A stretch of DNA of 64,000 bases, from contig CABFPE010000774.1 in assembly GCA_900660155.1 (NCBI GenBank), positions 102,774 to 166,773 of the forward strand, given 5' to 3'. The notes beneath the pieces are model-generated. The model did no database searches and was not told the DNA's origin. It saw only the letters and a list, made by a program, of their open reading frames with translations. This stretch comes from Hofstenia miamia. Lineage: Eukaryota > Xenacoelomorpha > Acoela > Hofsteniidae. Shown in pieces: positions 48,331 through 60,955 of the stretch; the stretch's first letter is position 1, and each line of letters opens with the position of its first letter. The position numbers were made by a program, and so were the translations under genes.

Positions 48331-48595
48331 GTTATAAACTTCATTAGAAATATCCTAGCCTGTGCATGTACAGTCATTATTAAATCTGACTAGAGCACCT
48401 CTCAGTCCATTGGAAAAGTTTCAAACATAAGCTGAAATTCCTTCGAGCTCATCGCAAATTCAGTGGGAAAATATTTACGTTATTATTTTTGCAAAATGCA
48501 CATTTTAAAAAATTCTGACAATGAAAACGAAATAATTATTTTGCGGCTAATTATTTATAATACCTTTGCAAACTGCTTTAAGCAGGAATAAATCT
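48331..48595. other. Short stretch between LINE and exon
   Basis: Nothing recognised beyond A+T-rich DNA. AATAAA of the minus-strand exon lies at 48594-48599. Confidence 0.4.
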
Positions 48596-48742
48596 TTATT
48601 TTTCAAAACACTTCATTAATACAATATAAAAATGTTTTAATTCAAAGCTGTGAACTTGATGCCCTCTGGATGTCCTACAGCTTTGTGGTGGGTCAAATAT
48701 TGAGGGCTTCTTCTTCATAGGTGTAGATGTCAATAATGATAG
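48596..48742 (-). CDS. Probable terminal exon of an unrecognised gene
   Basis: A strong minus-strand acceptor (TTTCTTTCACTGCAG) opens the exon at 48742. Phase 0 stays open for 48 codons to TAA (48596-48598): LSLLTSTPMKKKPSIFDPPQ, SCRTSRGHQVHSFELK, then an A+T-rich end. Another phase gives a shorter end, IIIDIYTYEEEALNI and TGA, leaving a more usual 3' UTR of about 85 nt. An AATAAA (48599-48594) overlaps the longer frame's stop. I cannot choose between the two. The clear exon at 52288-52433 on the same strand ends at phase 0 and could belong to the same gene, which would favour the longer frame. Confidence 0.4.
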   Translation of the reverse strand, partial: LSLLTSTPMKKKPSIFDPPQSCRTSRGHQVHSFELKHFYIVLMKCFEK

Positions 48743-49680
48743 CTGCAGTGAAAGAAAATCTTTTTCAATCTCTGATTGAATTTTGTTAAAAAATTTTAAT
48801 AGGGACAGACATTTTTGAGGTCATTTTTGTGTTATATATAAGACTAATAATGTAGTGGTGGATTGGATTCAAATGGTGTTTATTAAAGGCTAAGCAAATG
48901 AAAATTACTGTGAAAAGTTAAAACACAGTTTTTACAAAATAAAGGTTTTTATCAAATCAATTGCAATATTGAAGAATATATCACAGTTTGCTTTAAAATG
49001 TAAGTATTTCAATATTATGAACTACTTTGTTGTTCTCATAAAACATAATTAAAATTTATTGCATAATGGATGAAAAACATATCACCCATAAACATATGTT
49101 GTAATTACTCGAGCGGATTCTTAGAGTATTGTTTTAAACACCATGGGAAGCATAGTTATACCATTTTATCATACATCTAAAATATCCACATTTCAAAATT
49201 GTCCAAAATCTTCCCTGCAGAGGAAATGACGTAAATGAGTTCTCATATAGTTTTCAAAAACATCTGATTTTTTACCTTTCATTAATCAAAACCATTGTTA
49301 CTTTCATATCTTGAATATATTATTTCACTAAAAATCAAATTCTAGTTGAATTTTATTGAGATCTGAAGAAACTTGACAAAAAACTCTAACGATCTCGGGC
49401 CGCTGTTTTAAAGCAAAATCCTACTAATACAATATTTCTTACAACTTCCATCTAAGATATTAACGTCGTCTTTACCGCATTTTACCAAGCCTATAATCCT
49501 TAATATCAAAAGTCGGAACATCAAAGAGCATACGTCAATAGTTAGTGAGAACTTTTTTTAATTAGCGACCTGCCAAAAGTGATATCAAAGTGACATGTTA
49601 TTTGCTATTGCGGTTCTTATTCTTGAAGTATCGTTTTGATTTTTGGATTAAGACATGATTCTTATCGACTAGGCTGTTTG
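48743..49680. other. Intergenic or intron
   Basis: No exon, tract or paired repeat recognised. Confidence 0.4.
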
Positions 49681-49740
49681 CATTGGCGTAGCCAGGATTT
49701 CCGCCCAGGTTGTACTTAAAATTAGAATAAAAGCTAAGTG
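49681..49740 (+). repeat. Transposon-end-like sequence (GGCGTAGCCAGG type)
   Basis: GCATTGGCGTAGCCAGGATT at 49680, then TCCGCCCAGG. It is the same kind of terminus as at 28928, 53286 and (minus) 15126. No partner end was found nearby. Confidence 0.45.
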
Positions 49741-49752
49741 GGCTAAAAATGA

Positions 49753-50345
49753 ATAACCCAGTAATGCTAAAATTTCAAAATTTCAGGCTAAAAGGAGTTA
49801 GAACATTCGTTGAATTTTGTTCAATGCTTATGACAGAAAACACATTTAAGTTCTAAATTCCTAATTTAGATAAAATATAAATTGTAAAGTACAGGCATTA
49901 AATATTTGGTTATTTGAAGTAATCTTAATATGTAAAACAATAATGAGCTCAAAACAATACACTTTTTGGTTTTTATACATTGAGGTAATACCCAGTAGTC
50001 ATAATTAGGTTCATTGATTGTAGATTAAAAAAAGAATAAACGATATTTNATAACCCAGTAATGCTAAAATTTCAAAATTTCAGGCTAAAAGGAGTTAGAG
50101 CATTCGTTGACGTTTGTTAAATGCTTTTGACAGAAAACACATTTAAGTTCTAAATTCCTAATTTAGATAAAATATAAATTGTAAAATACAAGCATGAAGT
50201 ATTTGGTTATTCGAAGTACTCTTAATATGTAAAACAATAATGAACTCAAAACAATACACTTTTTAGATTTATACATTGAGGTAATACCCAGTAGTCATAA
50301 TTAGGTTCATTGATTGTAGATTAAAAAAAGAATAAACGATATATA
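49753..50345. repeat. Near-identical direct duplication split by a single N
   Basis: 49753-50048 and 50050-50345 both begin ATAACCCAGTAATGCTAAAA and run in parallel with scattered substitutions. The N at 50049 lies exactly at the junction. This is what two overlapping but unmerged contigs or haplotypes look like. Confidence 0.9.
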
Positions 50346-52002
50346 TTTTGTAGCACTTATATGAAAAGCAGAACATGTGATTTTGTCGTGTGTTTTGAAA
50401 ATGTATAAAAAACATATAAAAATTTGTTATTAAATTCAATTATGCAAACGTATCTTCAACTAGGCAACCATTCGTTCTTATTCTAAGAATATATTCATGT
50501 ATGTTATAGATGTTCTTCTTATTAACACGAATGTATAGAATAATCTTGTTTGATTTATTGATTAATTGCAATTCCAAAAGAAGCTCAATTTGAAATATAC
50601 TTAATACGAAAATAATTGATTCACTAGCACACCACTTCAATCTCTTAAATTTAGATTTCGATATAATAGTTACTAATTATAGTTCTTTTTAATTATAATA
50701 GTCTACTGTAAAATAATTGGCTTCAAAGGAATCATGCTGAAAACAAGAAATAGAAAAAATTCTTCTATGTTTTCCCATTTTTGACTAATGAAAAAGTGCT
50801 AAAATTGTGTAGTTGATGCCCTAAATAAGTGCATTATCAGTTTAGCCAAGATACGTTTAGTGCAATTACTATATCGCACTTATTTTTAGCACTCCTGGTT
50901 TCGCTTCCGATGTCTCATCCTAGAGGAAGAATAGTAAGGCTTATATATTAATTCTCTACTTATATATATATATATATATATATATAGATTATTAGCAGTT
51001 TTCTTTTCAAGATAGGAAGTGAAAATAAATAAGTACTAATCAACAAATTAAAAAAGGTGTTTAACATATTATAGGACTGTTAGGCCAATAATATATGCTT
51101 TGCTTTGGCAATGAAAAACTTGACATAGGTCCAGAAAAAAGCTTTTCTCACAATAATGAAGGCAATTCAGTCAATCAGTTGCTAAACTTAGAATGTGAAA
51201 CTTGCTTTCATTAGAAAATCAAAATCCTCAAATTTTTCAAAATGATTGACTTGATTTGTTTCTTAGCAATGAGAAATGCCTTTTGCTGGACTTCAATCGA
51301 TATTATGTTGCATTATGCCTGCCATGCAATATAAAGTCTAAAATTTACGAGCTATGTTGCATGGAATTGCTAAGAAGTCAATTAAAGCAAAAAAGTGTCT
51401 TTGTAACTGGTTTCCACAGTTGCCCTAATGTGTAGATATCTACGCGAAGCATACCATATACCTATGGAGTGTCTTTATTAATATATTTGAATAAGATAAT
51501 ATATGAAATGCAAAATTTAAATGCTTAACACTAAGCTGTCCAGCCTGAGTTTGAGGATACAAAACCTAAGATGATTTAGAAATTTTGTTACATTGGCACA
51601 TTTATTGGTGATTATCTCTCATTTAATGATGAACATCTATTCAAAAAATGATTTCTGTGGTGATTTAAAAAGCATTCTCCCCACATCTAGTCTCAGAGAA
51701 TCACGAAGCGCATCAACTAATCTCAACCATTTTTTCTGTAAATGGACCACTTATCCCTGCATAAGACGTGCCGTGCCAATATTAGAGGAAGATAACAAGA
51801 ATCTAAAACTTCGTGTAAAGGATGCTGCTCACAGTAATTATGAAATAAAAACACATTTCTATCTGCGGCGATACTGGATTTTAGACACCTTTATTAGTTT
51901 ATGAGCTACGAGCCTCGGAAGCATATTATTTGAAAAGAAAAACTTAACATAAGGCAAAATTAAGCTTCGTTTTTTAAAGTTGATACAGCGGCTAATCAAG
52001 GG

Positions 52003-52037
<35 letters not shown>

Positions 52038-52287
52038 TTTTACTGTACGCAAACAATCGTTTTAAAAAATGTGCATACAATTTATAACTAGCAGTAGTTT
52101 GACACATAAGAATGAAGTGTTCTATAAGGAAAATTTAATTAGTTAATGAAAGTAGTATGTTATGAATGCAGAAATCTCATAGCGTGCAGTTACTACGTTG
52201 AGTTATCTGCAAACTTTACAAATGGAGAATATGCGATGTCGTTGATTGTGAACTGATTTTTAGAAATGTCGAAATTTTATTTATTAC
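50346..52287. repeat. Intergenic or intron with two (TA)n tracts
   Basis: (TA)n at 50960-50986 and 52004-52034. A 103-codon plus frame (51593-51904) includes a charged segment, ILEEDNKNLKLRVKDA, between acceptor- and donor-like sites, but no family or partner exon supports it. Confidence 0.5.
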
Positions 52288-52433
52288 CAATTTTTGTATT
52301 ATATTGTATTCATTAGCTCCTGTCACAAGTTCTTGCCAAATGTTTGTAGGTTTTGCTGACGCCTGTTTTTTAGTATAATCATTCATCGTCGCCAGAACCT
52401 TCCCAGGGGGACCAAAAGAATTCAAATCTTTGC
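52288..52433 (-). CDS. Internal exon of an unrecognised gene, 5' edge at a single N
   Basis: The minus-strand frame reads KDLNSFGPPGKVLATMNDYT, KKQASAKPTNIWQELVTGAN, then EYNIIQKL, ending TTG|GTAATA at 52288 (phase 0). Composition is plainly protein-like and more G+C-rich than the flanks. The upstream edge falls at TTTTTGNGC: if the N (52434) is A, this is an AG acceptor. The exon would be about 146 nt. No ATG opens the frame; the Met within (MNDYT) is internal. I do not recognise the protein. It may belong with the exon at 48596-48742, which is compatible in strand and phase. Confidence 0.5.
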
Positions 52434-52434
52434 N

Positions 52435-54580
52435 CAAAAAAATAATTTCTTGTATACACTTATTTCAAAAATCTACACAATATACTAATTATAAAAAACT
52501 ACAGTGCCTTATTGCGCCACTTTTCAAAAACTGATTATCATAAGAGAAAGGAGCTGGACTAAACCTCATCAATTAAAATTTAATGTGTTATTTTTCAGAC
52601 ACAATTTTTAATGACCACAGTTGATTGAATAATTCTGTGTTATACAGAATTTTAATGCATCGGATTAAAAGCGTGAATGTGATACATTTTTTATAACCCA
52701 TATAAATCAGCAGGCTAAACGCCTTTATAAATCAGATAGTTGAATCCTTTCCGGAATTTTTTTCAAATTCACCTGCAATTAAAATTTCAAATAGTTTTTA
52801 TTTAGTGTAGAGCTATTGACATTGATAATCGATTAAGTAAACGTGTCAATATTGGATTTGGTTGGAGTGGGCTGTGTAAATATGAAAGAGGTTGCTTCAA
52901 TGCAAAATGTTAGTTCAGCTGCACCACATTAACGATGCTAAGTTGTGAAAAAACCAAAATTAGAACAGAACATCGAGTGCTCTCAAATTTATAAATTTTC
53001 CAATTTCGTGGAAAATTCTAACTTAAGGATTTTCCATTCCTGTGCATTCCTATGCATATCCACAATATGATCTAGAATTGAAAAGCATTGCAAGGCTATA
53101 TTTTCATTGATTCTTCCTTTCTGTTGTGTTCTATAAAATGCTACAAAGGCAACTAATTAGGTCTAGATTTGATTTTGAATAATTTCAGGGAATTTGTGAA
53201 TTTGATTAATTTAGCTTGATGCATCAAAGCAATTTCACTAACATTCCAAATTTGTTCTTAAGATTTAAGAAAAAAAAGTTGCATCAGTAGCGTATGCAGG
53301 ATCCTCTGCGGGAGGATTTCTCAGTTGTGTTCAACCTGAATGATCAAGAGTGGTGAAGGCCAGCTAAATTCTCAAAATATTGAAAAACGTGTAAAATATT
53401 ATTGATATTGAGCTTGCTATTATCATGGAGATCTGCTATTATACATGGAGGCGAATAACCATTAAATTTATTTCATTGGCTGTCATCTTTCGTCGATCAG
53501 ATTTTGTGCGACACAAATTTTCTGCACGCAATACAAAAACAGCCTACATGTATAATACCAGAACTCCATGCTATTATTCTGATGAAGTGTGAACATAGAT
53601 AGAATTAATCTTTGCCGATTACAAATGTATGCTTATTTTTAAAAGTATTATAAATAAAAATGTTCTTAAGAAATGTAAATAGTGTGTAATGGCAAGCTTA
53701 TTCGTACTTGATAAAATTAATCGCATTCACTCGTATCCCTAGTATGGACTGGTAAATATATATATTGCACCATTATGCAATCGAAAGTCGTTGTTTTCTG
53801 ATGTTTTGCTTTGAAGGTCACACATTGTTTAACTATCGGAAGCATCGGCGTTTGAAGGTCGAGGAGAACCTTCGTTGAATCCCTATTTAATTAAATTTAA
53901 AACTCCTAAATAGATTTATAGCCAGCATATTAAATCATTTCTTAAATACTTGTTCTAATCAAATAAATTTCAATTGTGTTCTAACATAGACTTTGTTGAA
54001 GAATTTTTTTACTTGTATTCTGGAAAATTTTATAGTTGATAATTGAAATGATTATGAATAACCCATGTTGACGGTGAGTTTTTCATATTGTGTCTCTAAA
54101 CTCGTAGCAAGTTAATTCTTTGGCGTCAGAAATAAAATCATGTCAGTCAGCTACCAATAAACTTGGGAAATTTCCAAATATCCTCAAGACGCACTGGTAC
54201 TTAAGAATGAACTTTAATATTTATTTTTTACAAGACCTGTCACTCTAGTGTTTAGTAGGAAGATTAACAAAAAGAAACCTGAATTACTCAATTAGAACAG
54301 ATGTGTTACAAATTCATTTTGTTTAATTTTAACACGCATTGAATGAAACTGAATGAAAAGTAGAAACCATGTTAAATCTATATTTACTTAAAGTTAATGA
54401 TGGATATTTTGAGTAATAACATTACTGACAGAATATAAAATCAAGGGACACCTGCTCTTGCTTTCAAATATCATGATTTTGGAAATAGCCAGGCAACAAC
54501 AACTGATTTCTCACAGATTAAATATTTTTGCATAAAAGTTCAAGTTTGATAAGAGAAGTCCCTATATATTTAAGATTGCA

Positions 54581-54583
<3 letters not shown>
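52435..54583. repeat. Intergenic with a transposon-end-like sequence
   Basis: CATCAGTAGCGTATGCAGGA at 53282, followed by G-rich sequence (GCGGGAGGATT), resembles the termini at 28928 and 49681. The rest is A+T-rich without supported features. Confidence 0.45.
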
Positions 54584-54614
<31 letters not shown>

Positions 54615-54777
54615 NNNNNNNNNNNNNNNNNNNNNNNNNNNNNNNNNNNNNNNNNNNNNNNNNNNNNNNNNNNNNNNNNNNNNNNNNNNNNNNNNNNNNN
54701 NNNNNNNNNNNNNNNNNNNNNNNNNNNNNNNNNNNNNNNNNNNNNNNNNNNNNNNNNNNNNNNNNTATATATATATA
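54584..54777. repeat. (TA)n tract broken by a 151-N gap
   Basis: (TA)n runs into N at 54615 and emerges as (TA)n at 54766. The assembly failed inside a long TA tract. Real length unknown. Confidence 0.95.
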
Positions 54778-57019
54778 TTGCATAGTTAAATGTCCTGAAT
54801 GCAAACAACAATCCTAGTGCTACATGACTGTGGTAAAATTATTTTCCTGAAATCTGAAATATATAATTTAGGAACCTGAATTTTTTGTGTTTAGTATTAT
54901 TTTTAGCCGTTGAAAGGAAATGTAGCACTTATTTAACAAAGGCTGGGAGAGATTTAACCACCCCTTCCCCAATTGAGATATTCGCTAATCAAAGAACTTT
55001 AGCTCAATATCTAAAGCAAACAACAAATTTCGAATTTGCTGTAGTTGCATATATTTTCTATAAATATAAAATATATTTTTTATAATGCTTCCTTGTCTGG
55101 GGATAACTAATGGAAAGTTGATATCAGGATTAGCATGGCAATGGTCTAATACTACTGAGAGGTAATTTATCGCTTTGCTCCACCCGTAGATGCATTCAAT
55201 TCTGTATCATCGCATAATGTCTCCTTCATTAGGAATATTTGGTTTCTTGGAAACTTCACATTAATAAAGCTAACGGCTTTTACTCACTAATGAATTCAAT
55301 AGTATTCGACTTTAAAGTGTAAATTAGAATGCTGTATTTTCTTCAAAAAATCAGATTTTATTTAAATCTGCACTTAAAATACAATTTAAATAATTATATG
55401 TTTTAAGAAGTTCCGACATCACAAAATTATCAGTAAATTCACAGGTTTACAGTTGGGTCAAAGGCGAATTGAGTTGAATGAAATCTCCAATAGAATTTGT
55501 CCGAAGTATAACCAGAAAGCAAGATGTAATATCGATTTTCTATTAAAATCAATAAAGACTTTTTATCAAGAACTTATTTCTGCTTTCTTCAAGAAACTGA
55601 TAAATCACGTGATTGAAGTATTCATTTAATTTCAATTAAAATAGAACATTAAACTGTTAAATTGTTTCATTTTCAAGAACAGATTCTGTAGTATGACATA
55701 AGCAGAATGAATTATGTTCGAAATAATTTGTGGAATTATGATTTCTTAATGTTCGAGGAAGGGGTTAGAGATTTAGGGAAGGAATATAACAGTCCATACT
55801 CCTACAATGATTGCTCGCTTTTTTAAAAATATCTTGAAAATTTACACAATTTCATAAATTAATTTCCTATATTCATGAATTTTTCTCTTTTAATCAAAAG
55901 AATTTTATCTTTTAATACTACTCTAGAGTAATTAATTTTTTGAAATTGCACATTAAAAATTATATATTGGAACCAAGAGAATAACTGCTAGTTTAACATA
56001 ACAGTTATAATATTTATATTTAGAAAGGATGATCTTGAAAAATATTTTAATGATGTATATAGTGCACAATTAATTGGTAGTTTCTTGTGGTTTAGTGTCA
56101 CTGCCTTGAGGTAAATAAAGGTTGTCTGATCACGTATACAAGCATTATGATTGGTTCGGGGTAAGTCAAATCATCTATACACTTCGATCTTGTTGCGATT
56201 GTATACATTTTTTGTACTAGGTGTTACCATGCTTTGAATGTGCTTATAATATAAAATGGTTAATTAAAAAATGTCATATGCTAAAATTGTGAATAAAAAT
56301 CATTTTTCCAATGTATGATGATCACATTTATTAATTATTTCGTTCCTAAAATGTTAAAAACACACCATATGGTTAGTTTAAAGTTTATTCATTTATTAAA
56401 TATCTAATACAGCTCATTGAAATCAGTTTCCTAATATTAAACAAAATTTATGGTTCATACATCATTTACCAGAAAACGTAAACTGTAATAATTTAAATAA
56501 TTCTTAGAATTGGAGGCCTCAACATCGCAAGGAAAGAAATAGATGATAATTCGAAATTTGTTAAAAGGTCATGTTTTTGAAAATCAATGGAGCACTTAAA
56601 GAAAAATAATTTTCCACACGTTTTTGTGGCAGGGCTTGGACGAGAAAGATAAAAATTCTTTACAATTTAATATGGACCGTGTCGGATCAGAATGATAACA
56701 ATTTCATATGTGTCGAGTAGGATCCACACTTTTTTGGTTTTTCTAAAACATCATTAAGTTATAATCGCCTTAATTAATATAAATATAGACTTATACTAAC
56801 AAAAATTATTATTTCTTGAAATTAAGTGTTGTAATTTTATATAATTATTTATACATATCAATATTAAATTTAAATATTCAATTAAAATTTCATTAAAAAT
56901 TTACTATTCTTACTAAAAAATTTTCTAATAGAAAGCAAGAAAGCTTTTCAAATAAGCAAATAATGTCTAAAAAATATGAAATTATATTTCTATTTTCATA
57001 TTACTGTAATTTGACTTAC
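54778..57019. other. Intergenic
   Basis: 2.2 kb of A+T-rich DNA. A frame after TATTATTTTTAG at 54904 (VERKCSTYLTKAGRDLTTP) is open for about 58 codons but has no donor or family. CAGGGCTTGGACGAG at 56632 lies just beyond, in the next stretch's style of hAT-like end. Confidence 0.4.
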
Positions 57020-57064
57020 ACTAAAGCAAGAGTTTCGTAGCACACATGGTGGTAAAGCAGTCAT
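57020..57064 (-). CDS. Possible first coding exon of an unknown gene
   Basis: ATG at 57064 opens MTALPPCVLRNSCFS, 15 codons, running directly into TTTAGT|GTAAGT, a consensus donor, at phase 0. The flanks are less A+T-rich than usual here. No downstream exon was found. The exact donor is the main support. Confidence 0.3.
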
Positions 57065-58539
57065 TGACTACCATAGACAGTTTACAGCGATAATTATACA
57101 ATATAAAATTTTATCAGAGTATCATTACTTTTTATTCCTGTATCTTTATCTACAAATACTGCTGTTTACCAGCACCACAAGTGCTGAATTTAAAGACAAA
57201 ACAATGTGAACTTCAAAATTACAATCACAGAGGGACCTACTTAAGCCGCATGTGAAAAACATATATTAAAATGTGTACTACCAATATACATGTATATATT
57301 TAATGGAAAAGTCTTGCACATATATAATTTTGTTAAATAACGTCAATTGCAATTAATCCAATTAAATCGGAGGAATTTTAAGCTTGTTTTGTATTGTTGC
57401 TGGAATAAACATTATACGAATTAAAGTAAAAACCAATATATTAAAGTTAAAATTCACTAGAATCAAGTTGTTCATACAAGTGAAGATTCATTTTTGTATG
57501 GGTGAAATAATCAGTGAACTATCCTCGTGAATGTTTGTTGTTTTGAATCATTAATGATAAATATTAATAAAATTTCAGAATTTTTTTGCAATTTTTCACA
57601 ATAATCAATTTGGTAGTCCACTTACAATTTTTTCAATTTTTTCTAAGGAATATTATGTAATTACTTGAGGCTATAACATTGTTAATAAAATTATTTTCAA
57701 TATCTAAAATAAATGAATAATTTTCAGGATGTACTGAAAGTTATTGAAATTTTTGCTTGGAATAGGGCTGAATGTATCCTTCTATTGGCTTCATAAATAA
57801 TGGAAGTTACATGCATAATTCAAATGATATTGGTTTTTTTGGAAATGTAGCTTTATTGCCATAAGAGATTAAAACTTCCTTGGTAAAAGACTAAATCAAT
57901 TCACATTCATAGCAACTGGTTAAAGGCACTTAGCATATTATATAATTCTAGTGAATTTTATGATAATGTGATCAAGACCTGATCCAGCAATTTTAGTTAG
58001 GAGGGTCGTGCGCATCCTAATTTTTCTTATACTTAGCATTACAAAAACAAGCACACATTTTTTGAAATCTTGTTTAATTAAATAATACAGAGCACAATTA
58101 ATATATTTTAATTTAATAAATCTACCCAATGTATTTTTTGGAATTTGCAGATTAGGGTGGATGGCGGGCTCTTCTCTGAATCCGCCAATGATGATTAACC
58201 CAACTAACTGCAAGTCAAAACGACTAAAAATGTATTTGTTTAAAGAAAATTTTTTACTGCTTTGCTTAGACTACGACATATTTTGGCCAGGCAACCGGAC
58301 TAGTGAGTGCATTTTTTTTAATTTCGCCTAGTAAACCTTCAATTTAGTTGAAGATAGAACATAAGAGAAAATATTAACTAATATCTGATGCTGATATTAA
58401 AATTGAGGGTGGGCGGGCGAAATTTGATTCAGCAAACACATAATTCAACATTTTTATCCTTAGAATAACAGCAGACATTAGCTTAACCATTCCGAAATGT
58501 CTCTCATCACGATTCCAGTACAATTTTACAATATATTTT
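57065..58539. other. Intergenic
   Basis: Mostly A+T-rich. Around 58150-58200 and 58400-58430 are G-rich patches (GGGTGGATGGCGGGCTC, GAGGGTGGGCGGGCG) that look like transposon ends, without partners found. Confidence 0.35.
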
Positions 58540-59060
58540 TAGATTCTGAATGCAAAGCCTCACACCGAAAGTAGCTGGATCTACATCAACACAAGACAAC
58601 CCCAACAGCATTCACCAAAAACATACTCAACCCAATCCAAAATGAGATTCTTAAATAGGACAAAGCCCAACCACGCCTAACCATCTTAAATTCAATTACT
58701 TTGACGTCCATCACAACACCTCATATATTGAAATGCTGATAAAGTATGATCTTAAGCAAACCTCATCAAAGCACATTATTTCCTGATAAATTGAAACCTT
58801 TTTGAGGTCATAAAATATTTTAATGTCAACGGCAACCTTATATTTAAAGCTTGGTCAATATTATCAATTGATGAAATCGATAAAATTTTGAAAAACATAA
58901 GCCAACCAAATTTAACCCGACCCAATAGCCTTGATTAAATGTCCGCACCAAGCCAACGCACTACATTCAAAATTAAAAACAGCCAAGCTCATGGGTTGAC
59001 CCAACCCACCTGCAGCACAGATTACGTAACCCATCAACATGATTCGGGTTTCTCCAAGAC
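58540..59060. repeat. C-rich, G-poor block with CCAACCC/ACCCGACCC motifs
   Basis: Over 500 bp the plus strand is C-rich but nearly free of G runs, with repeated AACCCAATCC, GCCCAACC, AACCCGACCC and GACCCAACCCACC. The segment around 58934 ends ATAGCCTTG, inverted CAAGGCTAT, like the possible end near 18957. Probably an old element family with motif-rich ends. Confidence 0.4.
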
Positions 59061-60955
59061 ACTTCTTTCACGATTTTATAAGAATTTTGTAATTTTTTCT
59101 GCAGCATCTGTGGTTCGAAGAAATATACTCGTGTTATTACTAGTCACAACGTTAAAATTAAGTGCACAAGGTTAGTAAGTCTAAGTATAAATAGGTATTT
59201 TTAAGTGCAACTGCTACTGTCAACCATTCCATTCACTTGTCCTTAAGCATGTCAAAACACCGCTGTGCGCAGCAGAATGAAAATAAATTGAATTCTACTC
59301 TTGATAATTTCTTTTCCACAATATCTGTTTGATGCTCGTTAGAAATGTTTGATCAAATTAAATAAATTTATTCCCATTATCAAAATTTGACATGACTTTG
59401 CTTTGGCATTAATGATTGTATAAGAGAAACATTTTAAAGAATTATAATTCCACCAAAATAGCGGCAATAATTGGAAAGAGTAATATTGGTGTAGAATGAA
59501 TGTCCAAATTCGTTTGGTCAAAAAATTTGTAACTCGTAAGCATAAGTATAAAGAGTGTGTTCAGGTGCAAACCGAGAAAGGGGCTCAGCCCCAGCTCCTG
59601 CAATCCCCATTATCTGTCAATTAATTTTTGTTTAGTTTTTTGTAAGCAATACCATTGGTGAAATATATTTTTCGGAGGTGAGATGTTTCCTCCATATTTG
59701 ACCTCCCATCAAATGTGTCAAACTTCTCCATCATTCTTGTGTGAAGCTAACTGAAAAAATTAAAAAAGTATCGGTATAGACAAAAATGTTATACAAGATA
59801 TTTCTGAAAATTCCTAATGATTTTGAAATTAGAAAATTATCAGATAGCATTAGTGATACTTCATTTCATTTGATAAAGATTTATAGTGCTTACTAACTAA
59901 TAGCTGAAGGCTGAACATCGGAAGCGTCGAATGCTTTGGTACATTACTAATAGCTTTCCATATTTTTTTCAAACATTAAAAATATTTAGCGGTTTTCGCA
60001 GATTGAAACCAAATATATTGCTTACGGTACATTTGCAAATTAGGGCATAGTAAAACATTTTAAATTAATAAGCCAGTTGATTTAATAGCGCGTACATAAA
60101 GTACAAGTTGCGCTCTGCTAATAGTATTCTGCAGCAATGACAGTTGAAATAAAAATTTGGGAATGCATTGGAGCGAAGGACATTCTTTTTAATAAGAGAA
60201 ATTTCGCAGCTGTCATTGAAAGTAATTCTATAACAGAAAGATTTATGTTGAGATAAAGCTAAAAATTACAAATATATCTCAACAATAAACCCAGTCACCA
60301 CTCCACCACTTTCATTGTTTCAAACAATAAATGAAAAATTAGGAAAAGTATAAAGAGATTAGTAAGTCATTTCACTTGACAGGGAATTTAAACATCGTCT
60401 GACTGAAACATTGTGATTTTAAAAATAGCACTTCTTTACTAAGTTTCCTGCTATGGTTACATGAAGTGGTTGCATGGGACCAAAGAATATATATTGCAAT
60501 TTTTTGATGCGCCAGGCAACTGCACTTTTAAAACAGATTTTAGTTCATATTCAATTATTTCAAACTTGATTCCATGTCAAATTAAGCTTCAGTTATGATA
60601 CTAAGTTTTACAAAATTTCATATTTTCTTTGATTATTTTTTATCAAGAANATATATATATATATAATATTTAATATCAATTTTAACGAATTTTTCTTAAG
60701 CCTCGTGTAGAATTAATATTGTTGAGGTTTGCAATGGTAAATTTTATTTTAAAATAATGTAACTAGAGATAAATATTCATTTCTACCTCCATTAGGTCGG
60801 ACATTTCAGCATTCGCTATCGAAAAAACCGTGTTACATAGGATTTCTATTAATTCTATTTTGTATACTTTTAGGAGTTTAGATTAAGTATGGACACATGT
60901 TATACAGATTATAGGTGAATATATTACATCGCTATTCCTGTTACAAGAGAAACAG
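59061..60955. other. Intergenic
   Basis: Contains a frame with a hydrophobic segment (RRNILVLLLVTTLKLSAQ) ending at GCACAAG|GTTAGT (59175), too weak to call; a palindromic GGGGCTCAGCCCC (about 59580); and a single N at 60650 at the edge of a (TA)n tract (60651-60664). Confidence 0.4.

Noticed and set aside
50892-50940. Fifteen-codon terminal-exon candidate after CACTTATTTTTAG
   Set aside because: Too short to distinguish from chance.
51593-51904. 103-codon frame with ILEEDNKNLKLRVKDA
   Set aside because: Possible splice-like edges but no partner exon, family or transcript signal; kept only as a note.
54904-55085. Frame after TATTATTTTTAG (VERKCSTYLTKAGRDL...)
   Set aside because: No donor, no recognised domain; the frame ends in A+T-rich noise.
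35884-55200. TTTGCTCCACCC plus TAGA at about 35887 and 55175
   Set aside because: A shared stretch of about 17 bases with no extension on either side; too little to define a repeat.
59110-59175. Hydrophobic, signal-peptide-like exon candidate (RRNILVLLLVTTLKLSAQ)
   Set aside because: No start codon near it and only a weak donor.
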